Shown: one piece after another, positions 46,553-58,079 of the stretch
How the letters are laid out: each line of letters begins with the position of its first letter
How positions within the stretch are numbered: the stretch's first letter is position 1
Assembly: GCA_905178155.1 (NCBI GenBank)
Contig: CAJINV010000004.1
Location: 9,940,385-10,004,384, forward strand
DNA length: 64,000 bases
Reading direction: 5' to 3'
Source: Amoebophrya sp. A120
Lineage: Eukaryota; Sar; Dinophyceae; Syndiniales; Amoebophryaceae
Made by a program: the position numbers and the translations under genes
Notes under the pieces: model-generated
The model's input: only the letters and a program-made list of their open reading frames with translations
Told to the model about the DNA's origin: nothing
Database searches by the model: none

Positions 46553-49500
46553 ATGATGCCGGAGCCAAGTGGAAGCTCGAGCTCCAGCAGTGGGCCAGCA
46601 CCACCCGTCAGGCCCGCCGGGACCTCCGCAACTTCTTCGCACGCGCCAATCATGCACAACCAGAAGAACATCTTGAAATCCCCCCACTACCAACGTAACA
46701 AACAAAACGCGAGCGCGCAGATAGCACCGAGCCTTGCACCAGCTGGTGTTCTTGACCACCAGCGGACAACAACGCGGCCCAGGCAAACAACGGCACGCGG
46801 CTCCTCTGCTGGTGGTTCCCCTGTTTTAGATGCAGTGCTCTCCACGACCGCGTCCACGAGACCAGCTGCTGGCGCGGCCAAACGCAGCACGCCTGTGATA
46901 TCGCCTCCCAAGTCAGCAATGGCTTCCTCGCGACAGAACAAAACCACATCAACCGGAAGAGGACAGCACAACAACACTACATCAGGAGGGGGTCCTCGTA
47001 TTGGCCCAACTACTACGACCTCCGCGTCTGGCAGCAGCCACCACCGCCAGTCCTCAGCACTCTCCGAGGCCAACCGCCGCGTTGCGTTTTTCCAGGGGAA
47101 GCTGGTGAGACTGGGGAAGGCCTTCGCGGACATGGTGCGGAAAGCGGACCAGGAAACGTGTCGGAACGCGCATCTGGAAGCCAAGGTGCAGTTCCAAGCC
47201 ATGCAGCTCGAGTACCTGTTTGAGCAGAGATTCGGCACTAGTAGCGGAGATGACCAGGGAGGCGGTGGAAGTAATAAGAGTGACCCGATGAACAGCGGGC
47301 AGGGGCAGACAAAAGCAGTGGAGGAACTGAAAGACTTGATGAAAAACTACATGAAGCAGTTTCAGGAGGTAAAAACTTCAATTCGTCTTGTAGATCTCAA
47401 AGAAACACTGACCATTGAAATTGATGCCTTTTGAACGTCCAGCGCAATCTGACGCACAGGCACTTCACCTCCACCCTCGCAATGTTTTTTCTCCGTATGA
47501 GCACTGCCATCATAATTTACTGTCAACACTTCATCAGGCCGAAGACGCCCGGCTCGATGCCTGTCGACAAGACGCTGCGAGCGCGCAAAGGACCTTTTCC
47601 CAGTGCTGGATGGACCGCGTGGAATCCTCTTCTCCGAGCAAGCGGGCCCGCGGCGGTTGTGCCTCGGAAATGAGTCATCCGTTCGCGAGCTTAACGGTTG
47701 GTGAGTATCTGCAGCCGCGGTGGAAGCGACTTTCGAAACCAAGTGCTCCGGGGCCGCTGGATCAGCAGCTATTTCATCTCGCAGGTCGTGGCGGAGATTT
47801 TTATGGCTCTTCTGGTATGATGCAACAAGGTCAAGGAGGTAGCGTGCCCAGTTCTAAAGTCAACTTGAACAGCGCTGCACACCATGAACGACCAGGGGGG
47901 CGGAGTGCTAAAACTGCTGGCAGTAATACAAGCACCTTTATTCCCGCGCGATCAGGCACGACGGGCGCGTTGTTGCCGTCGAGGAAGCTTTCAGTCTCCG
48001 CAATTAGCGAAGAGGATGAAATGGAGATGATGCAAGAAGCTAATCCGGGGAGTTCGAGTTCTTCTTCTTGTGCATTTCGGGATGCCTCACCGCCAAAAGA
48101 TAAAGCAGGTGGTGTACTAAAGGCAAAGCCTGCAGATGCAACAGCGATGAAAACTGAACCTTCAAACAGTTCCTCTTCGGCACCAGCGGCTCCGCCCTAT
48201 CCTGGAAGTGGTGGAAGTGCACGGACCACAGAGGAAGCAAAGCCAGCACGTGAAGTTGTAGATCCGGGGTCCGTCGACAGCAGGCTTTTCGTCTCGAATG
48301 AGAAACGGCCGGGCACTGCGGGTGATCTTCGGAATTCCGCTAATTCCTCCCCAGTTTCCGCGATCAAACGCATGGACTTGCGGGATGCGGATGAAATAAT
48401 AACCGGACTCTCTCCAGATAAAGATGAACATCATCAGAAGGATTTCCCGCAGCCGAAGCGGCGGGCATCGGACCTGGCGCCGCCGTCCTTGCCGGTGGTC
48501 GTGGGGAGCTGTGTGGTCAACAAGGGAGATGATGAGAGCTCTTCTTGCTTGTTAGAATCCGGCGACGGTGTAGCAACATCTGCAAAAGAAGAAGTCATGG
48601 GCCACCCGCCCCACACTACTGTCACAGTAGAGTCTGGTACAAGCACAACTTCTTCTTCGTCCTCAAGTTCATCGATCTCGCCAGCCGCAAAATTTTCAGC
48701 GGCGATGACGACGGGGTACAAAGCACTTTTCGGGGCGATGTTTTCCTCTGGAGCTACAGGGTCCGCATCTTCTGCTGAAGGGGCAGCTAGTGAAGACCAT
48801 GTGACAGCACAGGAGGATGACGTACACGTAGATGAAAAGGAGCCGAAGCCACGAAGTTCCGACTCGTCGAACAGCAGTAAAGGTGCGCAAGAGCCGATGT
48901 CCTCGAGTACGACGTTGGAGCAGGATGGAGGAGAAGACGAAGACAATTTCACTTCCACTTCCGGTGTCCCTTCCTCCAGTGAGATGAAAAGCGAGACAAG
49001 GACAGAGAATGATGGGAATGCAGCCCCACGACCTCCTCCAGGAGAGCAAGCACGAGCACCTGGCAACATTCCTCCAGCTCCGAAGACGAGAACCTCCAAC
49101 GGCCCTCGCCCGCCGCCGACGCCCGGACTGGCGATCAGCTGCTCGCCAATGGAAGAAGTTCTTGTGGATGGGAGTCATCTTCAAGAACTTAATGCTATTC
49201 CTGCATTAAACAGCACAACTATTTCGGACAGTGCCCGCTCCTCCGCACTCAGTGCCGCATCCTCTTCCACGCACACCCGAGATCCCTCGCCCTCCAAAAT
49301 CTCCCAGCAGTTGAGCGGCTACTTGCACAAACTCCCGGTATCTGCCGCGAAGACGATGAATTCTCCAGAAGTTGTGTCAAAACAGGCGCGGGACTCTTTG
49401 AATTCGAATCTTTCTGGTCTCTCGCCGGACAAGGAACTGCAGGAGTTGCATCTTCAAAACCAAGAACCTCTGAAGAGCGCGAGACAAACGCCGATGCACG

Positions 49501-50213
49501 TGAAGGAGCAGTTGAAGGGTTTGTTGATCAATCCAAAGAACCGGAGTTCGAAAAATTCCGTCGTGAATTCCCAAAGCAACTCGAAAGAAACGACCCCGCG
49601 AGAGGTTGAAACTACAACAAGCAGTAAAAATGTAGATCCTGGTGTAGAAGCAGCAGCAGCAGATGTCAAAAAAGGCGTAGAGAGAACGCTCTTTGCAACC
49701 GCGGTGGCGGGACCTGGGGTCACGATAGCGCCGGGAAGTGGAGGAACCGGAGCACGTACAGCAGGTGGTGCTCCTGCTGAAAGTCAACATCTGTACATCA
49801 ACGCAGAGCAGCAGTCCGTCTCCTCGCTCGCCAGCTCTGCGATGTCTTTGTCACGCCCCGGGTCAGATCGGGAAACCTCTTCTCTTCAAACCGGCGGCGC
49901 GGTAGTGCAACAACTAGGTCGTGGTGCTCCACCACGCGAAGAAGATTCATCGCCGGTGGATGTTGATCCACCAGATGTTGCTGGTACAGTTGATCACGAA
50001 GATGATGATTTTGGCATACCGAAACAGGCGGGATTTTCAGCTTCAAGCCCCCTTGCGGAAGATCTTGATCACGATCACGTTCTCATGTCCGCACGCCGAG
50101 CCATCGCACGAAGCGAAGAGATCGAAACCAGGAGAAAGGCGGAAGAGCAGGGAGACGCTGAAGCTGCCTTGGGGCAGCTGAAAGAGGTCGCAAAGGTGGA
50201 ATTTAACCACTGA
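46553..50213 (+). CDS. Disordered protein with a coiled-coil segment, 2 exons, 1,163 aa
   Basis: Exons 46553-47368 and 47538-50213, joined by an ordinary GT-AG intron of 169 nt that falls exactly between codons. Exon 1 is Ser/Thr/Pro/Gly-rich until about residue 165, then forms a helical, probably coiled-coil segment (about 168-225; RRVAFFQGKLVRLGKAFADMVRK) that continues into exon 2 (AEDARLDACRQDAASAQ). The rest is Ser/Glu/Pro-rich and disordered with recurrent LSPDK motifs, ending in a charged helix (SARRAIARSEEIETRRKAEEQ). No enzymatic domain. The fact that its only intron is conventional makes it a useful internal control for splice-site use. Possibly a structural or adaptor protein; function unknown. 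Confidence 0.68.
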
Positions 50214-51157
50214 CCTGAAGCTGCTGCGAGCAACTGCTTTGTAGAATTTCAATTTTTCGTTTCGGAGCTATTCGTCCTTTGTCGCATTCAGTCACACTCA
50301 CACATAGCATCATGCGTCTCTCTTCCGGAGTCAGTTTTTCAAAGCGGCATACGTAAACGCAAAAAAAAATCTTTGGGATAAACTGGTGAGACTTCTACTA
50401 CAGACATTTTGCGTGGAAGATCAAAATCAAATCTGCTCGTGCTCCGAAAATTCAAATGCAGAAAGTTAAGAAGCTCGTGTTTTGTTCGTTCGGTGAGAAA
50501 ATGGATCCAGTCGACGTCTACTCGCTGTCTAAACATAACTCTAGCAAAGCTGTCACAGATCAAAATCAGAAGCAGAAGGATCGTACAACTAGAGGAAATG
50601 CATAGAAGGATCTTCAAAGCAAGTGCGAGCTCTCACACTTCGCCCTCCCTCGTCAACATAATGTCTTCATCTCTCTTATCATTATCTATCAGGTTAGGTC
50701 CTCATGGTCGTGTAGAAGTAGAGGATCTGTTACAACCTTGCGGTCACAATTAAACCCTACCTGCCTGTCACGGTGCAAGACAAAAAACGATCCGTAAAGA
50801 AAGTTTAATATACAGAAATAAGTACATACTTAGAACCGCCGAGTAGAAGTAGAGAAACTTGAAGTAGGACTTTAATACATCCATCCTATTCTAATTTTTC
50901 GAGAAGACCACTCCTTCTAGTACCTTGCGCTACAACCAAAACCAATCACCACAAATCTTTCCACTTTACATCGAACCATTATAGGGCTGCGGGACACGAC
51001 AAAGGTGGATTTTGGACACATAAGTACGCGCTACTTGAGCACATCACCGTTTGTTTCCACGGTATTTACATTGTGCTGTGTCCATACACCGAATCTATCT
51101 TCTTGAGGCCAGGTGGTCTATCTTCACTGTGCTTTCAAAAAAACTGCTGCTGCAAAA
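50214..51157. other. Intergenic
   Basis: About 0.9 kb, AT-rich, short ORFs only. Nothing recognised. Confidence 0.5.
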
Positions 51158-54100
51158 ATGTCGTGGCGTGCGGAGTCGCAATTTGTCACTCAGCAGCAGG
51201 TATCAAATGCAAAAATGTCTGGGTCTGGAAGGTTGGAACTTGTGATGCAAACTCTGGAACACACAAAAACTTGTGTTGCATGAGCGCCAAAAGCTGTCCA
51301 TTTCTTGGCACGCAAGTAGGAAGCTTCTCATGCGGGACAGGCATCACGAGGCGTGCTCAAAACCTGTGATGCTCTTGCATGCATCAGACGCCATTTGCGT
51401 GATCCGAAATATGCATGACAAGTCTCAGAATCTTCCAGACCCAGACATTTTTACATTTGATAGCAGGAGAATGAGAAAAATTTCATGAAAATCGCAAAGA
51501 AGATCCGCGACATTGGGAAATTGGAACTGCATATCAAAAGAAAAAAGTTCGTCACGATCACTCATGGGCATTTTTGCAATACAAAATTGTCTGTCATGCG
51601 TAAAAATGCATCACAGCCACACTTCATAAGGGATTTCTCTAGTGTTTCTGTTCTGCAATACAAGGAGAAGTTGTGATGCTAAAAAAATTTGTAATGCAAA
51701 GCCTGCAACTAAGTGACTGTGACAAACTTTTTTCTCTCAATACTGCAAGCGCATGTCGAGGCAAACCAGCAACAGAAATTGCAGCAGAAGGCAGAGTTGT
51801 TGAACGAAATCGCCGAAGTGAAAGTCGATCGGAGTTTTTGGAGCAAATTCGACGACGTATTGGTTTTTTCGTGTTTGATATGCATATGATGACGATGTAT
51901 TGATGCACCATTATTTGTAGTTTTTGCTTTTGGCATGATCAAGATCACGTCTGGCTGTCGCTTAGTCTCAATCCAACCTTTAAATCCGTTAAAATTAAAT
52001 AAAAACAGATCTGGGCCCTCCTTCCACCAAAAGCGCAGCAGCGGATCGAGTTTCGCAAGGCACAGGCCGACGCCGAGGAGAGAAGGAAACAAGAGGAGAA
52101 AGAAGAACGAAAACAGCGCAGCCTGAACCACGTTGAAGAAGATGTCAGGAGAGCACCAGTACAGTTCATAATTTTGGTTCTTGCATATCAACATGATGAG
52201 GAGAACACATCACTAGTACTTGCATCAACATTTCAACAGAATGTTGACATGTCGCACCTCTGGTCGTGCTAGTTCGACTTTGACCCCAACATGCTATAAT
52301 CTTCATACACAATTACTTGACCAACTACAGGAACTCAACTTCGTGGTTCGTCACGAGCGGCCGGTGACCGACATGTGCTACGACGAGCAGATATGGAAGC
52401 GTCAGGTTTGAAATCGTCAAAGTCGAAATAGTTTGCCATGCATAGAATGCAGCCCTCAAAGTGCCTGTCGTGCAGAGTAGGCAAGTAAGGCAGGTTGTAA
52501 GCCTCTTGAGGGGTAGAAACTGAGCTGCTAAAGTAGCATGACAAAAGGCGTCTTTCTTACCCAAACAGCATGACAAACTGGATTCCGGCTCTACCTAAAT
52601 TTGTCATGCGCCACTTAGAAACTGGTTCACAACTTTCATCCATTTTGTGCATTACAAGTTTTTTCAACTTTGTCGATTTCAATCCTGACACATCCATAGC
52701 AAACCGGCTTTCTCTATTCCAGTTCCAAGGACAAGGCGGTCGTCCGGTGGGACGTGCATATCCAAGAAAAAAACGTTGTTAGTGTAAGTTTGTGATGCGG
52801 AACATGCAAGATGATTGCCTCTGTCATGCTTGGCATGCGTTGTAGGGTCCACTAGAGGGCGTTTTCACGTGCTATCTGCGCATGACAGGTTTTTGCTGTC
52901 ATTCCAGAGAGATTTGTAATGTTGTTCCTCCAAAAAACTTACACCTACAATTTTTTTTTCTTGGATAGTGCAGGGGCACAAGATAGTAGCGCACACGACC
53001 CTGTGTGGGCACGAGGGCGCGGTCTGGTGCGTCGACGTGCACCGGGGGGAGGTGGTAACCGGTGGCGCGGACGGGCTCTTGATCTTCTGGTCCGCAGACC
53101 CAAATGCCGGCCGGGGAAAGAAGGAGAAGGTACCTACATACTTCGTGAAAAGTAGATTTTTCGTAACATATTACGCGGTGCGAAAGCGCTTGCTTACCTT
53201 GACGTACGCAAACACTTTTTGAATTTGCCATGTAGATGTACAAGAAATATGTTATTATACACGGTTTTACATCAAGCGACAACCAACCTCAAATGAAAAC
53301 AGATCCAGCAGCCGCACAAGGTCCAGAACTATGGCGGGATTATCAAAGGGCTCCGGGTGCATGACGCGGGGATTTGCCTTTACACCGACAAATTCGGCCC
53401 GAAAAACCCGGCGCACATCGCCTGCCTTTCCCGTGACGACCCCACGCAGGTGATCTGGAAGACCACGGACATTATCAAATGCAAATATGTCTGGGTCTTG
53501 AACGTCACAACTTGTGATGCTGTCTGTGGATTCTAAAAAAATTTGTATTGCATGACCAGCAAGAGGGGTCGGGTTTGTCCTACGTCGAGAGGGCATTTCT
53601 CATGCGGTAGAGGTATCACAAAGCCCCCTAAAAATCTGTGATGCTACGGCATGCATCACAGAAATCATGGCTCATGGAAAATATGCATGACAAATCGAGA
53701 AATCTTGCACCAGACCCAGACACTTTTGCATTTGATAGACATCCACTGCAAGATTAACCAGCTGATCTGGGGTCCGGTGGGGCAGCCAAAAATCTTTACC
53801 GCGCACGACGACGGTAATTTGAACATCTGGGCCGGAGCGGGCGACGGCGAGGGCGGCGGAAAGTTGATGAAGAGCGTGACGACGCTGCATGACAAGGCGA
53901 TCATATCGATGAACACGCACAAGAACTTCATCTTAACAGCCTCCAGCGACATGACGGTGAAGGCAATAAATTCCGGATCCAAGGACCTCCCGGTTTGCTT
54001 TCACGCCAAGGCGAATAGGCCACTCAGAGCAGTAGCGGCATGGGACTTCCCAGAGGAGAAATGTGAAAAAATTTTTCAAAATGCTTATGCATTGCAAAAG

Positions 54101-54894
54101 TGCCGCTCTTATCGTAAGCGGACTATGAGTAGAAATCGCAATACAAACTTTCCCAAAAAGAGTAAGAGATGAAGAAATGCATATTTTCCATGCTTTTTTC
54201 CTTCAGATCATCGATCTGTTATGCATGAAAAGCACACGAATCCAAAACCACCAGGTTTCGCCTTCGTCTACGGGGGTGGCCGGGATCCGAAGGACGTGAC
54301 AACTTCCTACCTTCTACCGGATGAGTTCGACTTTTACCAGTCCTACCTCGGCGAGTCGCAGTCCACCATTATGACCAAAAACGGGTCGGCCGGGCCGCTG
54401 CACCGGCTGATTTGGGTGATATGGATTGCAAAAATGTCTGGGTCTGGAAGATTGCAACTTGTAATGCTGTCTTTGGATTCCACCAAAAAAATCTGTATTG
54501 CATGACCAGCAACAGGACTCCAGTTTGTGTTACGCGGACGAGAGGGCATTTCTCATGCGGAATAGGCATTAGGAAGCCCTCTAAAAATCTGTGTTGCTAG
54601 ATCATGAATTAGAGGCATCAATCATCATACAAAATATGCATGACAAGTTTGCATTCTTTCAGACCCAGAAATTCAAATTTTTGCATTTGATAGGTGAACC
54701 CGCTGAACAAGGTTTTTGCGGCTAGCGAAGATGGTGAAGTGAAGATGTGGGATATCCACAGAAAAAAACCCATCCACATCCAATTTGTCGTGCAAAACAC
54801 GTATCAAATCATGTGTTTGTCATGCAAAAACTGGATGTGGATGGGTTTTTTTCTGTGGATATGGGACGCAGAAACGCTACACCAGATGAGATGA
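51158..54894 (+). CDS. eIF3i: Eukaryotic translation initiation factor 3 subunit I (WD40) with N-terminal extension, 12 exons
   Basis: Exons 51158-51200, 51468-51531, 51748-51856, 52009-52158, 52331-52391, 52704-52783, 52974-53129, 53303-53472, 53743-54062, 54255-54419, 54698-54752 and 54867-54894 encode 466 aa. From about residue 125 the protein follows eIF3i: HERPVTDMCYDEQTGFLYSS, CGHEGAVWCVDV (family GHTGAVWCVD), INQLIWGPVG, ILTASSDMTVKA, then FVYGGGRDPKDVTT (family VLGGGQDAxxVTT) and a last repeat PLNKVFAASEDGEVKMWD. The first 120 residues are an Arg/Lys/Glu/Gln-rich helical extension absent from typical eIF3i (about 325 aa). Five introns are GT-AG and six are introners, and excising each introner rebuilds WD repeats in frame. 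Role: scaffold subunit of eIF3, which recruits mRNA and tRNA to the 40S ribosome in the cytosol. Confidence 0.87.
51201..51462 (+). mobile_element. Introner element, family B
   Basis: eIF3i intron 1, 262 bp. Tips TATCAAATG and CATTTGATA. Perfect duplication GCAGG. One of four elements that can be drawn GT...AG. Confidence 0.88.
51532..51742. mobile_element. Introner element, family H
   Basis: eIF3i intron 2, 211 bp. AGAAAAAAGTTCGTCACGA pairs with the complement of AGAAAAAAGTTTGTCACAG. Perfect duplication CTGCA. Confidence 0.85.
52392..52698 (+). mobile_element. Introner element, family C
   Basis: eIF3i intron 5, 307 bp. Tips pair over about 30 bp (GTCAGGTTTGAAATCGTC). Duplication GCAGA/GCAAA. 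Excision gives CYDEQTGFLYSSSKD. Confidence 0.85.
52784..52973. other. GT-AG intron with relic inverted ends
   Basis: eIF3i intron 6, 190 nt. Canonical GTAAGT...GCAG boundaries, yet it contains TTTGTGATGC near the left, GCATGACAGG and TTTGTAATG further in, and an inverted GTGTAAGTTT/AACTTACAC pair (about 52782-52791 and 52944-52953). It looks like a former introner now using ordinary splice sites. Confidence 0.45.
53473..53737 (+). mobile_element. Introner element, family B
   Basis: eIF3i intron 8, 265 bp. Perfect duplication GACAT. Excision gives WKTTDIHCKINQLIWG. Confidence 0.88.
54063..54254. other. GT-AG intron carrying a family A relic
   Basis: eIF3i intron 9, 192 nt. The left part holds TATGCATTGCAAAAGTGCC, a family A tip, with no matching right tip. 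The frame is restored using GTGAAA...CCAG. Confidence 0.5.
54420..54692 (+). mobile_element. Introner element, family B
   Basis: eIF3i intron 10, 273 bp. Perfect duplication GGTGA. Excision gives HRLIWVNPLNKV. Can be drawn GT...AG. Confidence 0.88.
54753..54861. mobile_element. Introner element, family E (short hairpin)
   Basis: eIF3i intron 11, 109 bp, nearly a perfect palindrome: TATCCACAGAAAAAAACCC and its complement plus CATCCACATCC inwards. Perfect duplication TGGGA. Confidence 0.9.
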
Positions 54895-55297
54895 TAGGAG
54901 AACCCGAGATGAATCTGATGTTCTTCCAAGTTCTGTGCCGCGCCGATGTAGTTCTTGCCGACGGGCGATTGGGTGGGTTGCTATGCAGTTTTTACGTACT
55001 CAAGCAGCCTGCTGACCTTCATTTTCCGCCTTCTGGAGTTTAGTGAATGACGGTTCATACTGCGCATTCGTGTGGTAACAGGGACGAGGCTATGAAGATG
55101 CAAGAAGACAAACGCTGCTGACATAAGCAGGATGGCAATGGATCCAATATCGGCCAACTACATCGAGTAGACTTGTTCCTTTTCAAAACTTTTTCAAGAT
55201 ACATGACAGCGCCCGTCATGTATTTCAAAGGCTTTTCTAAGTTGAGCCGATTCATCATCGGCTTCAAGTAGTTTGGTTTCCATCATCGACTACTGAT
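54895..55297. other. Intergenic / 3' UTR
   Basis: About 400 bp downstream of eIF3i. No feature recognised beyond a short inverted ACATGACAGCGCCCGTCATGT around 55201-55221. Confidence 0.4.
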
Positions 55298-55681
55298 ATG
55301 GAAGAAGTTGCACACATGCAATCGCGCCGCGCGCCCGCGCGTCACCTTTTTCATCAAGGACAAGTTTTTATACGCAGAACAAAAATCGACACTTCTTTAT
55401 CAACTGTTCAACATTCCACTTCATCTGAAAAGGAGAAACCTCCGCCTCCGTGGGAGACCGCGAGGCAGGGAACTTTTACACAGATTAAAATGACAACAGA
55501 AATCTTCGATGAAAGCAAGCAAGCGGGGAAGCAAACGCATAGTAAAATCGTGGCGTTGATACGTCACAAAAGCCAAAGCACTCAAATCCAAATGCGCAGA
55601 ATGAAGAAGATTCTGCATTTCGTTCGCGAAGATGCGGGGGCACTTGTGTTGCGCCGTTGTTCTCTCTGGAAAGAAGATTAA
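55298..55681 (+). CDS. Possible small protein, 127 aa
   Basis: ATG-initiated ORF rich in Gln, Lys, Arg, Thr and Ser, with helical character towards the C-terminus (SKIVALIRHKSQSTQIQMRRMKKILHF is the most ordered part, written only to locate it at about residues 82-108). No homologue or domain recognised. It could equally be an untranslated segment or an exon of a larger unseen gene, and it abuts the GC-rich island. Confidence 0.25.
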   Translation: MEEVAHMQSRRAPARHLFHQGQVFIRRTKIDTSLSTVQHSTSSEKEKPPPPWETARQGTFTQIKMTTEIFDESKQAGKQTHSKIVALIRHKSQSTQIQMRRMKKILHFVREDAGALVLRRCSLWKED

Positions 55682-58079
55682 GTTTTTTTTTCAGTGTTCC
55701 GCCCGCGGATGAAGATCAAGATGCCACTTGTTGTCCCAGACCGCAGAAGAGTTGCGACCGGACACAGGCGACGCGCCTCGCACCTGGAAGGGTGGGGCCG
55801 CGCAAGCAAGAGGCACCCGCCCCGCCCTTCGCCGGCTGTGAGGTGATGGCCTTGCCCAACGTAGCGCGCCGCCCGGAATAATGAACGGAACGCGCGGCGC
55901 CATAGCGCCTGCCGCGATTTCTCCCCCGGGCCGGGCGGAGCGGCGGCCCCCCTGGCGTCGCCGCCGCGCGCTCTGTGCTGCTTGTCGCGCGCTTGCGCCC
56001 GTAGGGGGGCCGAACAAGGGGGGGCGCCTGGTCTTTGGCAGGACCGGTCTCGCGTCGCCTTGCCGCCGGCGGCCGGCGGCAAGGCGACGCCAGACCGGAA
56101 GGCCGGCGGCCTTCCCCCGGGCGCGCGCCACCGCCCGGCGCGAGGGAGGTGGGGGGTGGGGGAAGGCAGGGGGCCCGCAATTATGCAGGCCGGCGCCCGG
56201 GGCTTTGAGGAAGGTAGAAAGGGGGAAAGTATCGGCCCGGTGTTTTGTTCGCGCAGTATTGCGCAAGCACAAGCGCAACAGGGCCACCGGGCGCGCCCCC
56301 AAGGACGTCAGCAAGCGTCGCCCTGCCTCCAGGCATTGGCCCCCCCCCCGTGGGTGGCCCATGTTGGTCTCGCCGAGAAACGCGAACGGCCAGCCCCCGG
56401 GAGAAGGCAAAGGCGTTCGCCGCGCTCCTGTTCAAGCTAGGCGGGGCCTTGGGTGTTTGTTCGGTGTTTTGGTGGGTGGCTCTCTGTAACAGGCAGGGGC
56501 GCATTTGGGCTCCGCCCGGGACCGGGGCCCCGGGCTCTTCAAGAGCCTTGGTCTTGGTCTTGTGGGCAGACCACCACCGGCCCGAGGAGCCCACTGGGCA
56601 GGGGGGCAGCCGAGGTCGGGCATGTTGCCCGACTTCCACAGGGCCGCCAACGACGAGAACAAGGGCAGCAAGCCACCGCCCGGCGCGAGGGGACGGAGGC
56701 AGCAAGTGGCAGGCGGGGGACGGCAGGAGGCCCGCAGCCATGGAAGTGGCTGCCTGAATGTGTGTGGCCGCTCGGCTTGCCGGGTGCCTTCCCTACCTGC
56801 AAGCAGGAAGGCTAGCGGGCCCAGGTCGCCCGCGTAGGATTTCCGCCAAGATCAGGGGGCGGGGGCTCCCTTTCAGCAAGGAACCGCCGCGCGGCGGCAG
56901 TTCGCTTCGGGCGGCCCAGCCGCTGTGGCCCGAGACATTCTTTGAGGGGGTGCCGCATGTGGTCGCCAGGGATCCATCAGCGGCGCAAGGTCCCGCGTGG
57001 TTTTCGTCTGGGGCTTCGGTGTCAGCGGCAATGTTCTGGGCAGCAACTCGGTCACGCGCACGGACTCCCGGCGAGCATCTCGGGCGGGCATCTCGGTGAT
57101 GGCAGCCGGGCTCCCTTGTTCCGATGTGGACTTGGCTCAGCGGCACGACCGCACGACAGTGACAGAATTTCTGGCGAAGTGCCTGAAGGAAGCGCGCGAA
57201 GAGTGCCCGGCGTGGAAGAGCTCACACCATTACACCAAGGCCGGCAAAGCGGAGCGGGCGGGGCAGGGAGGGGGGCGCGGGCGTATCTGCGACGCGTACA
57301 CTGCGCGCGCCCGTGTCCGTCGCCGGTCCGGAAAGCCATGGACGCACCCCCTCGAGCGGCGGCCCTGGTGAAAGTGCCAAATCGGCGCGCCGGGGGTGGG
57401 CTTACACGCATGGAGAGGCCCTCTGTGCGCCCGGTCCGGTGTGGGCCTGTGGATTGTGTGGCCGCGGCGCGCGTGTGTTTGTTTGCCCGCCGGCCTCCTC
57501 TGTTGCATGCATGCGCTTGCGCCCTTTCGGGCCGCGGGACCGCCGGGCGCCTGCGTGGCTGGGTGTGTGCGCCGGCGCGAAAAGGGGCACTCAGACGAAA
57601 CGGAGCCAAGAAAAAAACCGAAGCGCCCCCAGTCCTATTGCCCGTGGCCGCCTTCCTTGCCAGCCAACCATAGTCGGTTGCTCTGTGTTGGGAAAATTGG
57701 GCACGCAGCTGCTGTTGTTGGGGATGTTGAGTTCGTTTTTTTCTTTTTCCCAAGTACAAACAGAGAAACAATGTTTGAACCTGCGACCAATGGATCATAA
57801 TCTGAAGAGCGAGAAATTCTACGTGGACTACGCCCGATGTCGGGAATGCAAAATAGAGAGCTCGAATCAAAAGAAAGTGTTAGTTTGTGTTGACAATACA
57901 AATGATGAAGCACATCACACCGCCATAATTGGTGCTGGTGCTGTCGTTTTTGGTCTTAATTTTTTTCAACAACACCTCATCCGTGTTTGCAGGCACAGGC
58001 ACGACACAGGAATGATTTCGGGACATCTGTATATTTGTTCGAAACAAGTTGTGTAGTTGGAAGGAGTCCAAAAACAACG
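55682..58079. other. Intergenic with third and largest GC-rich island
   Basis: From about 55.7 to 57.7 kb GC content is far above the rest of the window, with C/G runs. Overlapping ORFs up to 272 aa on both strands are what GC richness alone produces. The + frame near 57120-57260 (DLAQRHDRTTVTEFLAKCL) reads like protein but is unassigned. The last 300 bp return to normal composition. Confidence 0.45.
56044..56098. repeat. Strong GC-rich hairpin
   Basis: Two 26-nt arms with about two mismatches around a CGG loop; the inner 16 bp (GTCGCCTTGCCGCCGG) pair perfectly. Confidence 0.75.

Noticed and set aside
55678-57870. Several 90-270-aa ORFs on both strands in the GC-rich island
   Set aside because: Overlapping open frames on both strands are expected where stop codons are rare because of GC content. 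Composition is mostly Arg, Pro, Gly and Ala with no domain.
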